DNA of 22,989 nt from an uncultured Collinsella sp. (GCA_959605475.1 CAUHFS010000039.1:1-22989), one strand, 5' to 3'; counted from the first letter of the stretch, positions 14,618-22,905 are shown. The notes: generated by a model from the letters alone, not told the origin. A program made the numbers and translations.

Positions 14618-14642
14618 GCGGCGCCCCTCAGCGCGGCGCCGC
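14618..14642 (+). promoter_or_regulatory. Hairpin between permease and ATPase genes
   Basis: GCGGCGCC (14618-14625) and GGCGCCGC (14635-14642) form a perfect 8-bp GC stem with a 9-base loop and no T-run. Like the hairpin at 12843-12878, it could tune the amount of downstream message. It ends just upstream of the ATPase RBS (GAAAGGT). Confidence 0.5.
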
Positions 14643-14660
14643 GTATCGAAAGGTAGAGAC

Positions 14661-15860
14661 ATGGCCGAGATCGTTCTCAAACATGTTCAGAAGGTGTATC
14701 CCAACAACGAGTCAAAAAAGAAGGGCTTCTTTGGCAAAAAGAAGAAGACCGAGGAGAAGAAGCACAACCTCAAGGTTACCGAGGACGGTGTGCTCGCTGT
14801 AGAGGACTTCAACCTCACCGTTCACGACCAGGAGTTCATCGTCCTCGTTGGCCCGTCTGGCTGCGGTAAGTCCACGACGATGCGCATGATCGCCGGCCTG
14901 GAGGACATCACCTCGGGCGACGTGCTCATCGACGGCAAGCGCGTCAACGACGTGGCACCCAAGGACCGCGACATTGCCATGGTGTTCCAGAGCTATGCTC
15001 TGTACCCCAATATGACGGTGTACGAGAACATGGCGTTTACGCTTGAGCTCAAGAAGGTCCCCAAAGACGAAATCGACCGTAAGGTTCGCTCTGCGGCCGA
15101 GATTCTGGGCATTACCCAGTACCTCGACCGTAAGCCCAAGGCGCTTTCGGGCGGCCAGCGCCAGCGTGTCGCTATCGGCCGCGCCATCGTGCGTGATCCC
15201 AAAGTCTTCCTGATGGACGAGCCGCTGTCCAACCTGGACGCCAAGCTGCGTAACCAGATGCGTGCCGAACTCATCAAGCTGCGCCACGAGATCAAGGGCA
15301 CGTTCATCTACGTTACCCACGACCAGACCGAGGCCATGACCCTCGGCGATCGCATCGTGGTCATGAAGGACGGCGTTGTCCAGCAGATCGCCACGCCGCA
15401 GGAGGTCTTCAACCATCCCGCGAACATCTTCGTCGCGGGCTTCATCGGCGTGCCGCAGATGAACTTCTTCGATGCCCAGCTGGTGCGCTCGGGCAACGGC
15501 TTTACCGTCAAGACCGAGGATATGAACGTGGCGCTTGCCCCCGAGACTTGCGCTCAGCTTGCCCTCAACTGGGACGGCGGCGACGTGAAGGAGATTACGG
15601 CCGGCGTGCGTCCCGAGCAGATCCTGCTTGCCGATAAGGGCGAGGAGGGTGCGCTTCAGGGTACCGTCGAGGTGACCGAGCTCATGGGCTCGACCGAGCA
15701 TGTCCACGTGACCGCTCCCGACGGCCAGTTTGTCCTGATTATCCCCGTCGTCGACCTCGAGGCCAAGGGCGCGCTCAAGGCTGGCGACACCATCTGGTTC
15801 AAGTTCGAGAAGAACGCGACCCACCTCTTCGATAAAGTCTCTGGCAAGAACCTTATCTAG
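14661..15860 (+). CDS. MsmK/UgpC-type sugar ABC ATPase with Lys-rich insertion
   Basis: This 399-residue ATPase should power the upstream permeases. It has Walker A GPSGCGKST (from residue 64), a Q-loop in MVFQSYALYPNMTV, the signature LSGGQRQRVAIGRA, Walker B VFLMDEPLSNLDA, and the switch His in YVTHDQTEA. A C-terminal MOP/TOBE-like regulatory domain follows (about 245-399, with AGVRPEQI). Unusually, about 28 residues between the first strand (VYPNN) and the second (LAVEDFNL) form a Lys/Glu-rich insertion, GFFGKKKKTEEKK, which pushes Walker A well beyond its usual position near residue 37. The frame is continuous across it, so this is not a frameshift. MsmK-type ATPases can serve several sugar importers, so this may be shared. 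Confidence 0.93.
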   Translation: MAEIVLKHVQKVYPNNESKKKGFFGKKKKTEEKKHNLKVTEDGVLAVEDFNLTVHDQEFIVLVGPSGCGKSTTMRMIAGLEDITSGDVLIDGKRVNDVAPKDRDIAMVFQSYALYPNMTVYENMAFTLELKKVPKDEIDRKVRSAAEILGITQYLDRKPKALSGGQRQRVAIGRAIVRDPKVFLMDEPLSNLDAKLRNQMRAELIKLRHEIKGTFIYVTHDQTEAMTLGDRIVVMKDGVVQQIATPQEVFNHPANIFVAGFIGVPQMNFFDAQLVRSGNGFTVKTEDMNVALAPETCAQLALNWDGGDVKEITAGVRPEQILLADKGEEGALQGTVEVTELMGSTEHVHVTAPDGQFVLIIPVVDLEAKGALKAGDTIWFKFEKNATHLFDKVSGKNLI

Positions 15861-15928
15861 GCCCGGTGCATCCAGGCCCTCCCTTTGGGCGACTGCGGTA
15901 TTGCCATCCTTTTGCCGCGGTCACATAT

Positions 15929-15973
15929 AAGGCTCCCTTCCCGTCCACTGGGCGAGAGGGGAGCCTTTCTTTG
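15929..15973 (+). terminator. Terminator of the importer operon
   Basis: AAGGCTCCC (15929-15937) and GGGAGCCTT (15959-15967) form a perfect 9-bp stem with a 21-base loop, followed by TCTTTG. It lies about 70 bases after the ATPase stop codon and ends the operon. Confidence 0.8.
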
Positions 15974-16000
15974 TGCTGGGGTTTTCTGACCGGTCGCTTG

Positions 16001-16136
16001 TCTCGATCTGTAACAGGAAGAACCAATTTTTGGTGCCAGATGTTACAGATTGAGATGAACCCAAAGGGAGGGGCCGGTATGTCTCAATCTGTAACAGCTG
16101 GGGCCGTTTTTACCGAGTAGTTGTTACAGATCGAGA
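16001..16136. repeat. Four-copy nested inverted repeat (REP/BIME-like)
   Basis: A 15-mer occurs four times in alternating orientation. TCTCGATCTGTAACA is at 16001-16015, TGTTACAGATTGAGA at 16041-16055, TCTCAATCTGTAACA at 16082-16096 and TGTTACAGATCGAGA at 16122-16136. Copies 1 and 4 are exact reverse complements, as are copies 2 and 3; neighbouring pairs differ at one base. The loops of the two units (about 25 bases each) both contain a TTTTT run. It lies between two convergent operons, a common place for such repeats. Confidence 0.8.
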
Positions 16137-16177
16137 TTGTTTGGCCGAGTCGGGTCACAGGGTAACGTGCGGGCACA

Positions 16178-16211
16178 AAAAACGGAGCCGTGTTGGCACG
16201 ACTCCGTTTTT
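16178..16211 (-). terminator. Terminator of glgP, probably bidirectional
   Basis: A 15-bp stem (16178-16192 with 16197-16211, core CGGAGCCGTG/CACGACTCCG, one G-T type pair) has a 4-base loop TTGG and A/T runs on both sides. On the minus strand it ends in TTTTTT just after glgP, and it could also stop plus-strand transcripts. Confidence 0.85.
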
Positions 16212-16236
16212 CAAGAGGATGGGTAAGGGGAATGAG

Positions 16237-18504
16237 CTAGCTCAGGTGCCAGATCTCGTCGTTGTACTGGGAGATCGTACGGTCGGACGAGAAGGTGCCG
16301 GCGTTGGCGATATTGATGAGCGCCTTGCGCATCCAGGCATCCTGGTCCTCGTAGTCGGCCAGCACACGCTCCTTGGTCTGGATGTACTCCTCAATGTCGA
16401 GCAGGGCCATAAACCAGTCCTTGCCCTTGATGTCGTCGTGCAGACGCTGCAGACGCTCCGCGTTGCCGGTCGCCATAAAGGTGGGGTTGGTGATAAAGTC
16501 CACTAGCAGCTTGATGCCGGGCTTGCGGTAGAGCGCGCCGGCGTCATAGGTGCCGTCGGCGTAGAGCTGCTCGACCTGCTTGGACGAGGCGCCAAAGGTG
16601 TAGATGTTCTCGTCGCCGACGAGCTCGGCAATCTCGACGTTGGCGCCGTCGAGCGTGCACAAGGTCAAAGCGCCGTTGAGCATGAACTTCATGTTGGAGG
16701 TACCGCTCGCCTCCTTGGAGGCCAGGCTGATCTGCTCGGAGATGTCGGCGGCGGGAATCACGCGCTCGGCGGCGGTGACGTTGTAGTTCTCGATCATGAC
16801 AACCTGCAGGTAGGGGGCCACATCGGGGTCGTTTGCGATCCACTGCGACAGCGTCAGGATCAGGTGGATGATGTCTTGGGCGATGGTGTAGGCAGGCGCT
16901 GCTTTGCCGCCAAAGATGATGGTGACGGGATGCTCGGGCTTGTTACCGTTTTTGATGTCGAGATACTTCCAGATGATGTAGAGCGCGAGCATCTGCTGGC
17001 GCTTGTACTCGTGGATACGCTTGACCTGAACATCGATGATGGCGTTGGAGGGGATTGTCACGCCCTGCTCGAGCGCCATGAACTGGCGCATGATGGCCTT
17101 GGCCTCGACCTTGGTGGCAGCCAGGCGCTCAAGAACATCCTTGTCGTCGGCGAATTCGGCAAGCTTGCTCAGGTCGCCGGTGCTGCGCCAATCGGTGCCG
17201 ATCACATCGTCGAGCAGGCTGGCGAGCGCGGGGTTGGCGCCATGGATCCAACGACGGAAGGTGATGCCGTTGGTCTTATTGGAGAACTTCTCGGGGTAGA
17301 TCTCGTAGAACGGGTGAAGCTCGGTGTCCTCCAGGATCTTGGTGTGCAGCGCGGCGACGCCGTTGATGGAGAAGCCAAAGTGGATGTCCATGTGGGCCAT
17401 GTGGACGGTATCGTGCTCGTCGATGATGGCGACGCGCGGGTCGCCGTGCTCGGCCTTGGCGATCTCGTCGAGCTTGACGATGATGTCGGCGATGGCGGGC
17501 GAGACCTTCTGCAGGCTGGCGAGCGGCCACTTCTCGAGCGCCTCGGCAAGGATCGTGTGGTTGGTGTAGGCGACCATGGAGCGCACAATGGTAACGGCCT
17601 CGTCAAACTCAATGTCGTGCTCGGTGATGAGCAGGCGGATGAGCTCGGGAATGACCATGGTGGGGTGCGTGTCGTTGATCTGGACCACGGCGTAGTCGGC
17701 CAGATCGTGCAGGTTGCTGCCGCGCTCGACAGCCTCGTCGATCAGGAGCTGGGCGGCATTGCTCACCATGAAGTACTCCTGGTAGATACGAAGCAGACGG
17801 CCCTGCTCATCGGAATCGTCGGGGTAGAGGAACAGGGTGAGGTTCTTGGCGATCTCGGTCTTGTCGAAGTCGATGGAGCTGCCGGGGACCAGGCCGTCGT
17901 CGACACTTGCCAGGTCGAACAGGCGTAGGCGGTTTTTGGTGGGCTGGCCGTAGCCGGGCACATCGATGTTGACGAGCTTGGAGGTGACGGCAAAGTCGCC
18001 GAACTCGACGGTGTAGGAGCGGTCATCGTCGACTAGGATGTCTTGCTCACCGAGCCACTCGTCGGGGACGGCCTTCTGCTGATTGTCGACAAAGCGCTGG
18101 CGGAACAGGCCGTAATGGTAGTTGAGGCCCACGCCGTCGCCGGTAAGGCCCAGCGTTGCGATGGAATCCAGGAAGCACGCGGCCAGACGGCCCAGGCCGC
18201 CGTTGCCGAGCGAAGGCTCGACCTCGAACTCCTCGATCTTGTTGAGGTCGTGGCCGGCGGCGGTGAGCTGGTCCTTAACCTCGTCATAGATGCCGAGGTC
18301 GATCATGTTGTTGATCAGCAGTTTGCCGATCAAAAACTCGGCAGAGATGTAGTAGAGCTTTTTCTTGCCGTTGTTGAGCGGACAGGCGGCAGAGCGCTCC
18401 TGCACGAGCTTGACCAGCAGCTTATAAATACGACGGTCATCGAGCTGCTCGAGCGAGGTGCCAAAGGACTGCTCGGCAAGATTCGCAAGATTGATACGGG
18501 GCAT
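16237..18504 (-). CDS. glgP: Glycogen/maltodextrin phosphorylase
   Basis: This 755-residue GT35 enzyme cleaves alpha-1,4-glucan ends with phosphate, releasing glucose-1-phosphate in the cytoplasm. Conserved stretches include EPSLGNGGLGRLAACFLDS, INDTHPTMVIPEL, VKRIHEYKRQ, and the pyridoxal-phosphate site EASGTSNMKFMLNGAL with Lys606. The N-terminus is short and lacks the regulatory extension of eukaryotic enzymes. The length is slightly below the usual 790-830. The ATG at 18504 follows AGGAGG at 4 bases. It is downstream of malQ on the same strand, separated by 128 bases with a hairpin. Whether it prefers glycogen or imported maltodextrin cannot be told, but the neighbouring importer favours the latter. 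Confidence 0.95.
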   Translation of the reverse strand: MPRINLANLAEQSFGTSLEQLDDRRIYKLLVKLVQERSAACPLNNGKKKLYYISAEFLIGKLLINNMIDLGIYDEVKDQLTAAGHDLNKIEEFEVEPSLGNGGLGRLAACFLDSIATLGLTGDGVGLNYHYGLFRQRFVDNQQKAVPDEWLGEQDILVDDDRSYTVEFGDFAVTSKLVNIDVPGYGQPTKNRLRLFDLASVDDGLVPGSSIDFDKTEIAKNLTLFLYPDDSDEQGRLLRIYQEYFMVSNAAQLLIDEAVERGSNLHDLADYAVVQINDTHPTMVIPELIRLLITEHDIEFDEAVTIVRSMVAYTNHTILAEALEKWPLASLQKVSPAIADIIVKLDEIAKAEHGDPRVAIIDEHDTVHMAHMDIHFGFSINGVAALHTKILEDTELHPFYEIYPEKFSNKTNGITFRRWIHGANPALASLLDDVIGTDWRSTGDLSKLAEFADDKDVLERLAATKVEAKAIMRQFMALEQGVTIPSNAIIDVQVKRIHEYKRQQMLALYIIWKYLDIKNGNKPEHPVTIIFGGKAAPAYTIAQDIIHLILTLSQWIANDPDVAPYLQVVMIENYNVTAAERVIPAADISEQISLASKEASGTSNMKFMLNGALTLCTLDGANVEIAELVGDENIYTFGASSKQVEQLYADGTYDAGALYRKPGIKLLVDFITNPTFMATGNAERLQRLHDDIKGKDWFMALLDIEEYIQTKERVLADYEDQDAWMRKALINIANAGTFSSDRTISQYNDEIWHLS

Positions 18505-18551
18505 GTTTCCTCCTGTGGTGAGTCGACTACATGTCAGAAATTCAAAAGAAG

Positions 18552-18584
18552 CCCGCGCGAGGGATTGGGGTGGCCTCGCGCGGG
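18552..18584 (-). promoter_or_regulatory. Hairpin between malQ and glgP
   Basis: A perfect 11-bp stem, CCCGCGCGAGG (18552-18562) and CCTCGCGCGGG (18574-18584), has an 11-base loop. On the minus strand it is followed by CTTCTTTTG, a poor T-tract. It may act as a partial terminator or as an mRNA stabiliser between malQ and glgP. Confidence 0.6.
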
Positions 18585-18632
18585 AAAAGCGGTCGCGTCC
18601 GTACGGTGGGGTGGAGTCGGGCGCGGTGGCTC

Positions 18633-20138
18633 CTATTGGGGAAGCTCAATTTCGGCTTCCGACGGGATGCGGAAGTAGGTCTCGGTCCAGTCGGTGAGCT
18701 TGTGCTCGAGCTCGCGGGTGATGGCGCCATCGAGCATGCGCCAGGTCCAGTTACCGCCCAGGGTGGCGGGAGTGTTGATGCGCGCCTCGTTGCCCAGGTT
18801 GAGCAGGTCTTGCATGGTGTAGATGCAGGTATCGCTCACGCTAGCGGCGATGGTGCGGTTGAATGCATCGGCCATGGGCTCGCCGGCCTGCTGGTGGGTG
18901 TACAGGGCCGCCTGCTCGCGCTGACGCGGGGTGGCCGTTCCCTCAAACCAACCGCGCGCCGTCTCGTTGTCGTGTGTGCCCACATAGGCGACGGTGTTGG
19001 CAATGTAGTTGTGCGGCAGGTAGTACGAGTTGGTGCCCTCAAAGGCGAACTGCAAGATCTTCATGCCGGGGAAGCCCGAGTTGTCGCGCATGTCGATGAC
19101 GCCGGGGGTGAGGAAGCCCAGGTCTTCGGCGATGATGGGCAGCGTGCCGAGCTTTTCCTCGAGTGTCTTGAAGAACTTGAGGCCGGGGCCCTGCGTCCAC
19201 GAACCGTAGGACGAATCGGGTGAGGAGAACGGCACCTCCCAATAGGCCTCGAAGCCGCGGAAGTGATCCAGGCGGATGACATCGTACATGTCGAGGGCGG
19301 CGCGGATGCGGCCCTCCCACCAGGAGAAACCGTCGGCTTCCATGGCGTCCCAGTCGTAGATGGGATTGCCCCAGTACTGGCCGGTGGCCGAGAACTGGTC
19401 GGGCGGCGTGCCGGCGACACTCACGGGATTACCGGCGGCGTCGATCTTAAAGAGCTCGGGCGTGGCCCACATCTCGACGGAGTCGCGCGAGACATAGATG
19501 GGCAGGTCGCCGATGATCAGGATGTCGCACTCGTTGGCATAGGCCTTGAGGCGGCTCCACTGACGATCGAAGAAGTACTGCGTCATCTGGTGGTAGAGCA
19601 TGCGCGCGGGATGGGCGGCGCAGACCTTGGCAGATGCTTCGCCGCGGTGGCGGAGCTCCTCGGGCCACTCCCAAAATGCCTTGAGACCGCACTCCTCCTT
19701 GACGGTCATGAACTCGCAGTAGGGGATGAGCCAGTCTTCGTTGGTTTGGACAAAGTCGTCGAAGTCGGCTGGCTTGTCGGCGGCAAAGCGCTCGGCGGCA
19801 CGGTCGAGAATCTGACGACGGCCACCAAAGATGGCGCCATAGTCGACATTGCTGGGGTCGGAGCCCAGGTACACGCCGTCGATATCGCGCTGCTCCAGGT
19901 AACCAGCCTCGATAAGTTCGGCAAAGTCGATGAAGTTGGGGTTGCCCGCACGGGCCGAGAACGACTGATAGGGCGAGTCGCCATAGCTCGTCGTCGTAAG
20001 GGGCAGAATCTGCCAATAATGTTGTTTGCACGAGGCGAGGAAATCGACAAAGTCGTAGGCGTTCCAGCCAAAGCCGCCGATGCCGTACGGTCCGGGCAGG
20101 GATGAGACGGGCATGAGGACGCCGCTTGCACGCTTCAT
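18633..20138 (-). CDS. malQ: 4-alpha-glucanotransferase (amylomaltase)
   Basis: This 501-residue GH77 enzyme disproportionates maltodextrins, releasing glucose and making longer chains for the phosphorylase. The family motifs are present: GPYGIGGFG near the N-terminus, the nucleophile region IRLDHFRGFEAYWEVP, the acid/base Glu in IIAEDLGFLTPGV, and YVGTHDNETARGW. The length is typical. The ATG at 20138 (MKRASGVLMP) is chosen because GGTGAG lies 7 bases before it; extension to 20153 would start at TTG with no spacing to an RBS. Its promoter region carries an operator of the shared type (20237-20248). glgP follows downstream. Confidence 0.94.
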   Translation of the reverse strand: MKRASGVLMPVSSLPGPYGIGGFGWNAYDFVDFLASCKQHYWQILPLTTTSYGDSPYQSFSARAGNPNFIDFAELIEAGYLEQRDIDGVYLGSDPSNVDYGAIFGGRRQILDRAAERFAADKPADFDDFVQTNEDWLIPYCEFMTVKEECGLKAFWEWPEELRHRGEASAKVCAAHPARMLYHQMTQYFFDRQWSRLKAYANECDILIIGDLPIYVSRDSVEMWATPELFKIDAAGNPVSVAGTPPDQFSATGQYWGNPIYDWDAMEADGFSWWEGRIRAALDMYDVIRLDHFRGFEAYWEVPFSSPDSSYGSWTQGPGLKFFKTLEEKLGTLPIIAEDLGFLTPGVIDMRDNSGFPGMKILQFAFEGTNSYYLPHNYIANTVAYVGTHDNETARGWFEGTATPRQREQAALYTHQQAGEPMADAFNRTIAASVSDTCIYTMQDLLNLGNEARINTPATLGGNWTWRMLDGAITRELEHKLTDWTETYFRIPSEAEIELPQ

Positions 20139-20224
20139 GAATGCGCTCACCAACCTTCTTGTTGTGGGGTCGGCTTGCCGATGGAAGAGCAGCCCGCCCC
20201 CGGTGTTCTGATGTGATACGCCTA

Positions 20225-20248
20225 TTGTAAAACATGTTGTTTAAACAT
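20225..20248 (-). promoter_or_regulatory. Operator and putative -10 of malQ-glgP
   Basis: TTGTTTAAACAT lies at 20237-20248 on the plus strand, within a larger dyad whose ACATGT arms lie at 20233-20238 and 20245-20250. On the minus strand TACAAT (20225-20230) could be the -10, putting the operator in the spacer. No good -35 is seen. The core is identical to those at the PTS and GntR genes. Confidence 0.6.
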
Positions 20249-20301
20249 GTACGGGCAAGATAAAAAAGTTGGTCGGTTTTCGGCGAATGGTTACATGCCA
20301 T

Positions 20302-20336
20302 AAAAAGGCCCCGACCTCACAACGTGAGATCGGGGC
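20302..20336 (-). terminator. Terminator of galE
   Basis: On the minus strand, a 13-bp stem (20308-20320 with 20324-20336; GCCCCGA core, one G-T pair) has a 3-base loop and is followed by TTTTT. It lies just after galE and isolates it from malQ. Confidence 0.9.
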
Positions 20337-20358
20337 AAGAGCGGTATGTAGGTATTTG

Positions 20359-21420
20359 CTACTCGGCGTCGGCGAAGCCGTTGGGGTTGTGGCTCTGCCA
20401 ATTCCAGCTGTCACGGCACATGTCCGCGATATCGTACTGGGCCTTCCAACCCATCATGCGCTCGGCCTTGGAGGCATCGCACCAGTTGGCGGCGATGTCG
20501 CCGGCACGGCGCTCGCGGATCACATAGGGCAGCTTCTTGCCGCAGGCCTTGGAGAAGGCAGCGACGACCTCGAGTACCGAGGTGCCGGTGCCGGTGCCCA
20601 GGTTAAAGATCTCGACGCCGGTCTTGCCGTTCATCCAGCTGAGGGCGGCCACGTGGCCAGATGCCAGGTCGCACACGTGGATGTAGTCGCGAACACCGGT
20701 GCCGTCGGGGGTGGGGTAATCGTTGCCAAAGACCTGAACGGCCTCGAGCTTACCGACAGCGACCTGGGCGACGTAGGGCACCAGGTTGTTGGGGATGCCC
20801 TTGGGGTCCTCGCCGATCAGGCCCGACGGATGAGCGCCGATGGGGTTGAAGTAACGGAGCAGCACGACGTCCCACTCGGGGTCGGCGGTGTGGACGTCCA
20901 TGAGGATCTGCTCAATCATCCACTTGGTCCAACCATAGGGGTTGGTCGCGGGCTTCTTGGGGTCCTCTTCGGTGACGGGCGGATTGTCCGGATCGCCGTA
21001 GACGGTCGAAGAGCTCGAGAAGATGATGGACTTACAACCGTGGTTGCGCATGACATCGATGAGCACCAGGGTGTTCTCGATATTGTTGTGGTAGTACTCG
21101 ACGGGCTTGCTCACCGACTCGCCAACGGCCTTAAAGCCGGCGAAGTGGATGACACGGTCGATCTGGTGGGTATCGAAGATCTTGTTCATCGCATCGCGGT
21201 CGAGCACGTTGGCCTCGTAGAAGGTGAGGTTCTTGGCGGCCTCGTCGCCCACGATGGTCTTGACGCGGTCGATGGCAACGGCGCTGGAGTTGGAGAGGTC
21301 ATCGACGACGACAACCTGGTAGCCACCCTCGAGCAGCTGAACGACGGTATGCGAGCCGATAAAGCCGGCGCCGCCGGTAACGAGGACGCAGGTGTCTTTG
21401 GGGTCGAGTGCTTTGGACAT
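20359..21420 (-). CDS. galE: UDP-glucose 4-epimerase
   Basis: This 353-residue short-chain dehydrogenase/reductase-fold enzyme interconverts UDP-glucose and UDP-galactose using bound NAD. The NAD-binding GGAGFIG is at residues 16-22. The catalytic SSSSTVYG serine/threonine region is followed by the Tyr-x3-Lys pair in NPYGWTKW, and RYFNPIGAHPSG and RDYIHVCDLA are typical of GalE. The start at 21420 (MSKALDPKD) follows AGGAGA at 4 bases; the upstream extension to 21483 is rejected because it crosses the promoter. It ends in its own terminator, so it is probably transcribed separately from malQ-glgP. None of the TTGTTTAAAC sites lies near it. Confidence 0.95.
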   Translation of the reverse strand: MSKALDPKDTCVLVTGGAGFIGSHTVVQLLEGGYQVVVVDDLSNSSAVAIDRVKTIVGDEAAKNLTFYEANVLDRDAMNKIFDTHQIDRVIHFAGFKAVGESVSKPVEYYHNNIENTLVLIDVMRNHGCKSIIFSSSSTVYGDPDNPPVTEEDPKKPATNPYGWTKWMIEQILMDVHTADPEWDVVLLRYFNPIGAHPSGLIGEDPKGIPNNLVPYVAQVAVGKLEAVQVFGNDYPTPDGTGVRDYIHVCDLASGHVAALSWMNGKTGVEIFNLGTGTGTSVLEVVAAFSKACGKKLPYVIRERRAGDIAANWCDASKAERMMGWKAQYDIADMCRDSWNWQSHNPNGFADAE

Positions 21421-21688
21421 GTAGTCTCCTATCGAATCAGGAACACTTCTTGAGGGGAGTATAGCGCAGCTGGGGGCGCCCAAAACACGCGGGGCAGGAA
21501 AACCAGAGGATTGATGTTAACGTACTCATAGGGTGTTATTTGCATAATCCTTACCCTTGGTGTGGGGTGTATTTGCGAGCCGCTGACCATGCTTTTCCAG
21601 CCGTTCGTGGAAATAGTTGGGACAGGCGCGATGTGCGTTAATATGTTTGAGTTGAGCGACATATAAATAAGCATGTAACGGAGTACAT
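21421..21688. promoter_or_regulatory. Divergent promoter region of galE and the cell-wall hydrolase
   Basis: On the minus strand TATACT (plus 21458-21463) is a good -10 for galE, with only a weak TTTTGG-like -35. On the plus strand TATAAA (21662-21667) may be the -10 for the hydrolase, with a poor TTAATA -35. No gene is supported between them. Confidence 0.4.
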
Positions 21689-22894
21689 ATGTCACCGAAC
21701 AACGATTCCATTTTTTCGCAGGAGCTTTCGCGCCGCACTGCCCTTAAGGCTCTTTTCGGCGCCGCTTCCGCGGCTGTTCTTTTTGGCCTGCCCGCCCGCG
21801 CCCATGCGGCTGAGGCCAGTCAAGAAACCACCGACAAACTAAATGCCGCCCAGGCCCAGCTCGACGAGGTCCAGGCCCAGCTCGACAGCATCGCCAATGA
21901 GTACGCGACGCTCGCCAACAAGAATGCCCAGACCCTCAGCGATATCGAAGGCGTGCAGGGCCAGATTGACGAGACGCAGGCTCAGATCGACACCAAGAAG
22001 ACCGAGCTCAAAAAGAAGCGCGGCGACCTTTCCGATCGCGTTGCCGCCAGCTACAAGTCGGGCGGCACCAACATCCTGTCGCTGCTACTGGCTTCGGGCT
22101 CATTTGAGGAGCTCGTCGCCAACGCGCATTACGTTGAGAAGATCAACAAGAGCGACCGTGACGCCATTGAGGACATCCAGACCATCCAGAAAGAACTCGA
22201 TACACAGAAGTCCGAGCTCGAGTCGCAGAAGGCCGACCTGGAGAAGCTCAAGGACCAGCAGACTGCTCAGATGCAGGACATGCAGGCCAAGCAGCAGGAG
22301 GTCCAGACGGTTCTGAACGGCCTCTCCGACGATGTCAAGGAGCTCATGGCCCAGCGTGATTCCGAGATTCTCGCTGCCGCCCAGGCAGAGGAGGCTGCCA
22401 GGAAGGCTGCCGCTGCCGCGGCTGCCGCAAACAAGAACAATTCCTCTTCGGGCGGTTCGAGCTCGGGCGGCGGCTCGTATGCCGGCGGCACCCCGCAGCA
22501 GAATGCCGGCTCGGGCAAGCAGCAGGCTGTCGTCAACGCATGCTACTCTACGCCTTCGCCTGGCCTGAACTGGTGCGCTGCCTGGGTTACCAACGTGTTC
22601 CGCAACGCCGGCGTGGGCTACTTTGGCGGCAACGCGTGCGACATGTTTAACGCCTGGTGCTACAGCTCCGATCGTTCGGCGCTGCAGGTGGGCATGATCG
22701 TGGCCGACTCGTCGCACAGCGGCACCGGTACGCCGGGTCTGCTGTACGGACACGTGGGCATCTATGTTGGCGGCGGCATCGTTATGAGCAACGAGGGTGC
22801 CATTACGTCGAGGTCGCTTGACTCGTTCATTGGGTTCTACGGCACTGGCTCTGGCGTGCGCTGGGGCTGGCTCGGCGGTATTGCGCTGTCGTAA
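21689..22894 (+). CDS. Secreted coiled-coil peptidoglycan hydrolase (PcsB-like)
   Basis: This 401-residue protein is probably a cell-wall hydrolase acting in division or growth. It begins with a Tat-like signal (SRRTALK, then an alanine-rich hydrophobic stretch ending near AHAAEA at about residue 40). A long coiled coil follows (about 45-235), rich in Gln, Glu, Lys and Leu heptads, as in PcsB and EnvC-type proteins. A low-complexity Ala then Ser/Gly linker comes next (about 235-270). The C-terminal domain (about 275-401) has Cys in LNWCAAWV and His in GHVGIYVGGG, the order expected for CHAP or NlpC/P60 cysteine peptidases/amidases. CHAP is preferred for the CAAWV pattern, but the family is not certain. 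The start follows CGGAG at 6 bases. Confidence 0.85.
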   Translation: MSPNNDSIFSQELSRRTALKALFGAASAAVLFGLPARAHAAEASQETTDKLNAAQAQLDEVQAQLDSIANEYATLANKNAQTLSDIEGVQGQIDETQAQIDTKKTELKKKRGDLSDRVAASYKSGGTNILSLLLASGSFEELVANAHYVEKINKSDRDAIEDIQTIQKELDTQKSELESQKADLEKLKDQQTAQMQDMQAKQQEVQTVLNGLSDDVKELMAQRDSEILAAAQAEEAARKAAAAAAAANKNNSSSGGSSSGGGSYAGGTPQQNAGSGKQQAVVNACYSTPSPGLNWCAAWVTNVFRNAGVGYFGGNACDMFNAWCYSSDRSALQVGMIVADSSHSGTGTPGLLYGHVGIYVGGGIVMSNEGAITSRSLDSFIGFYGTGSGVRWGWLGGIALS

Positions 22895-22905
22895 CGATAA
22901 GTTGG

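Noticed and set aside
14712..15824. A 370-codon minus-strand frame opposite the ABC ATPase
   Set aside because: It is the complement of a well-defined ATPase with all motifs intact.
16001..16136. CRISPR array
   Set aside because: The repeats alternate in orientation, are only 15 bases long and number four, with similar rather than unique spacers; this fits palindromic extragenic repeats.
16864..17928. A 354-codon plus-strand frame inside glgP
   Set aside because: It is antisense to a clear phosphorylase, rich in Val/Gly/Asp/Leu as expected for the complement of GC-rich coding DNA.
20269..21453. A 394-codon plus-strand frame opposite galE
   Set aside because: galE is unmistakable on the minus strand, and this frame runs through its terminator and promoter.
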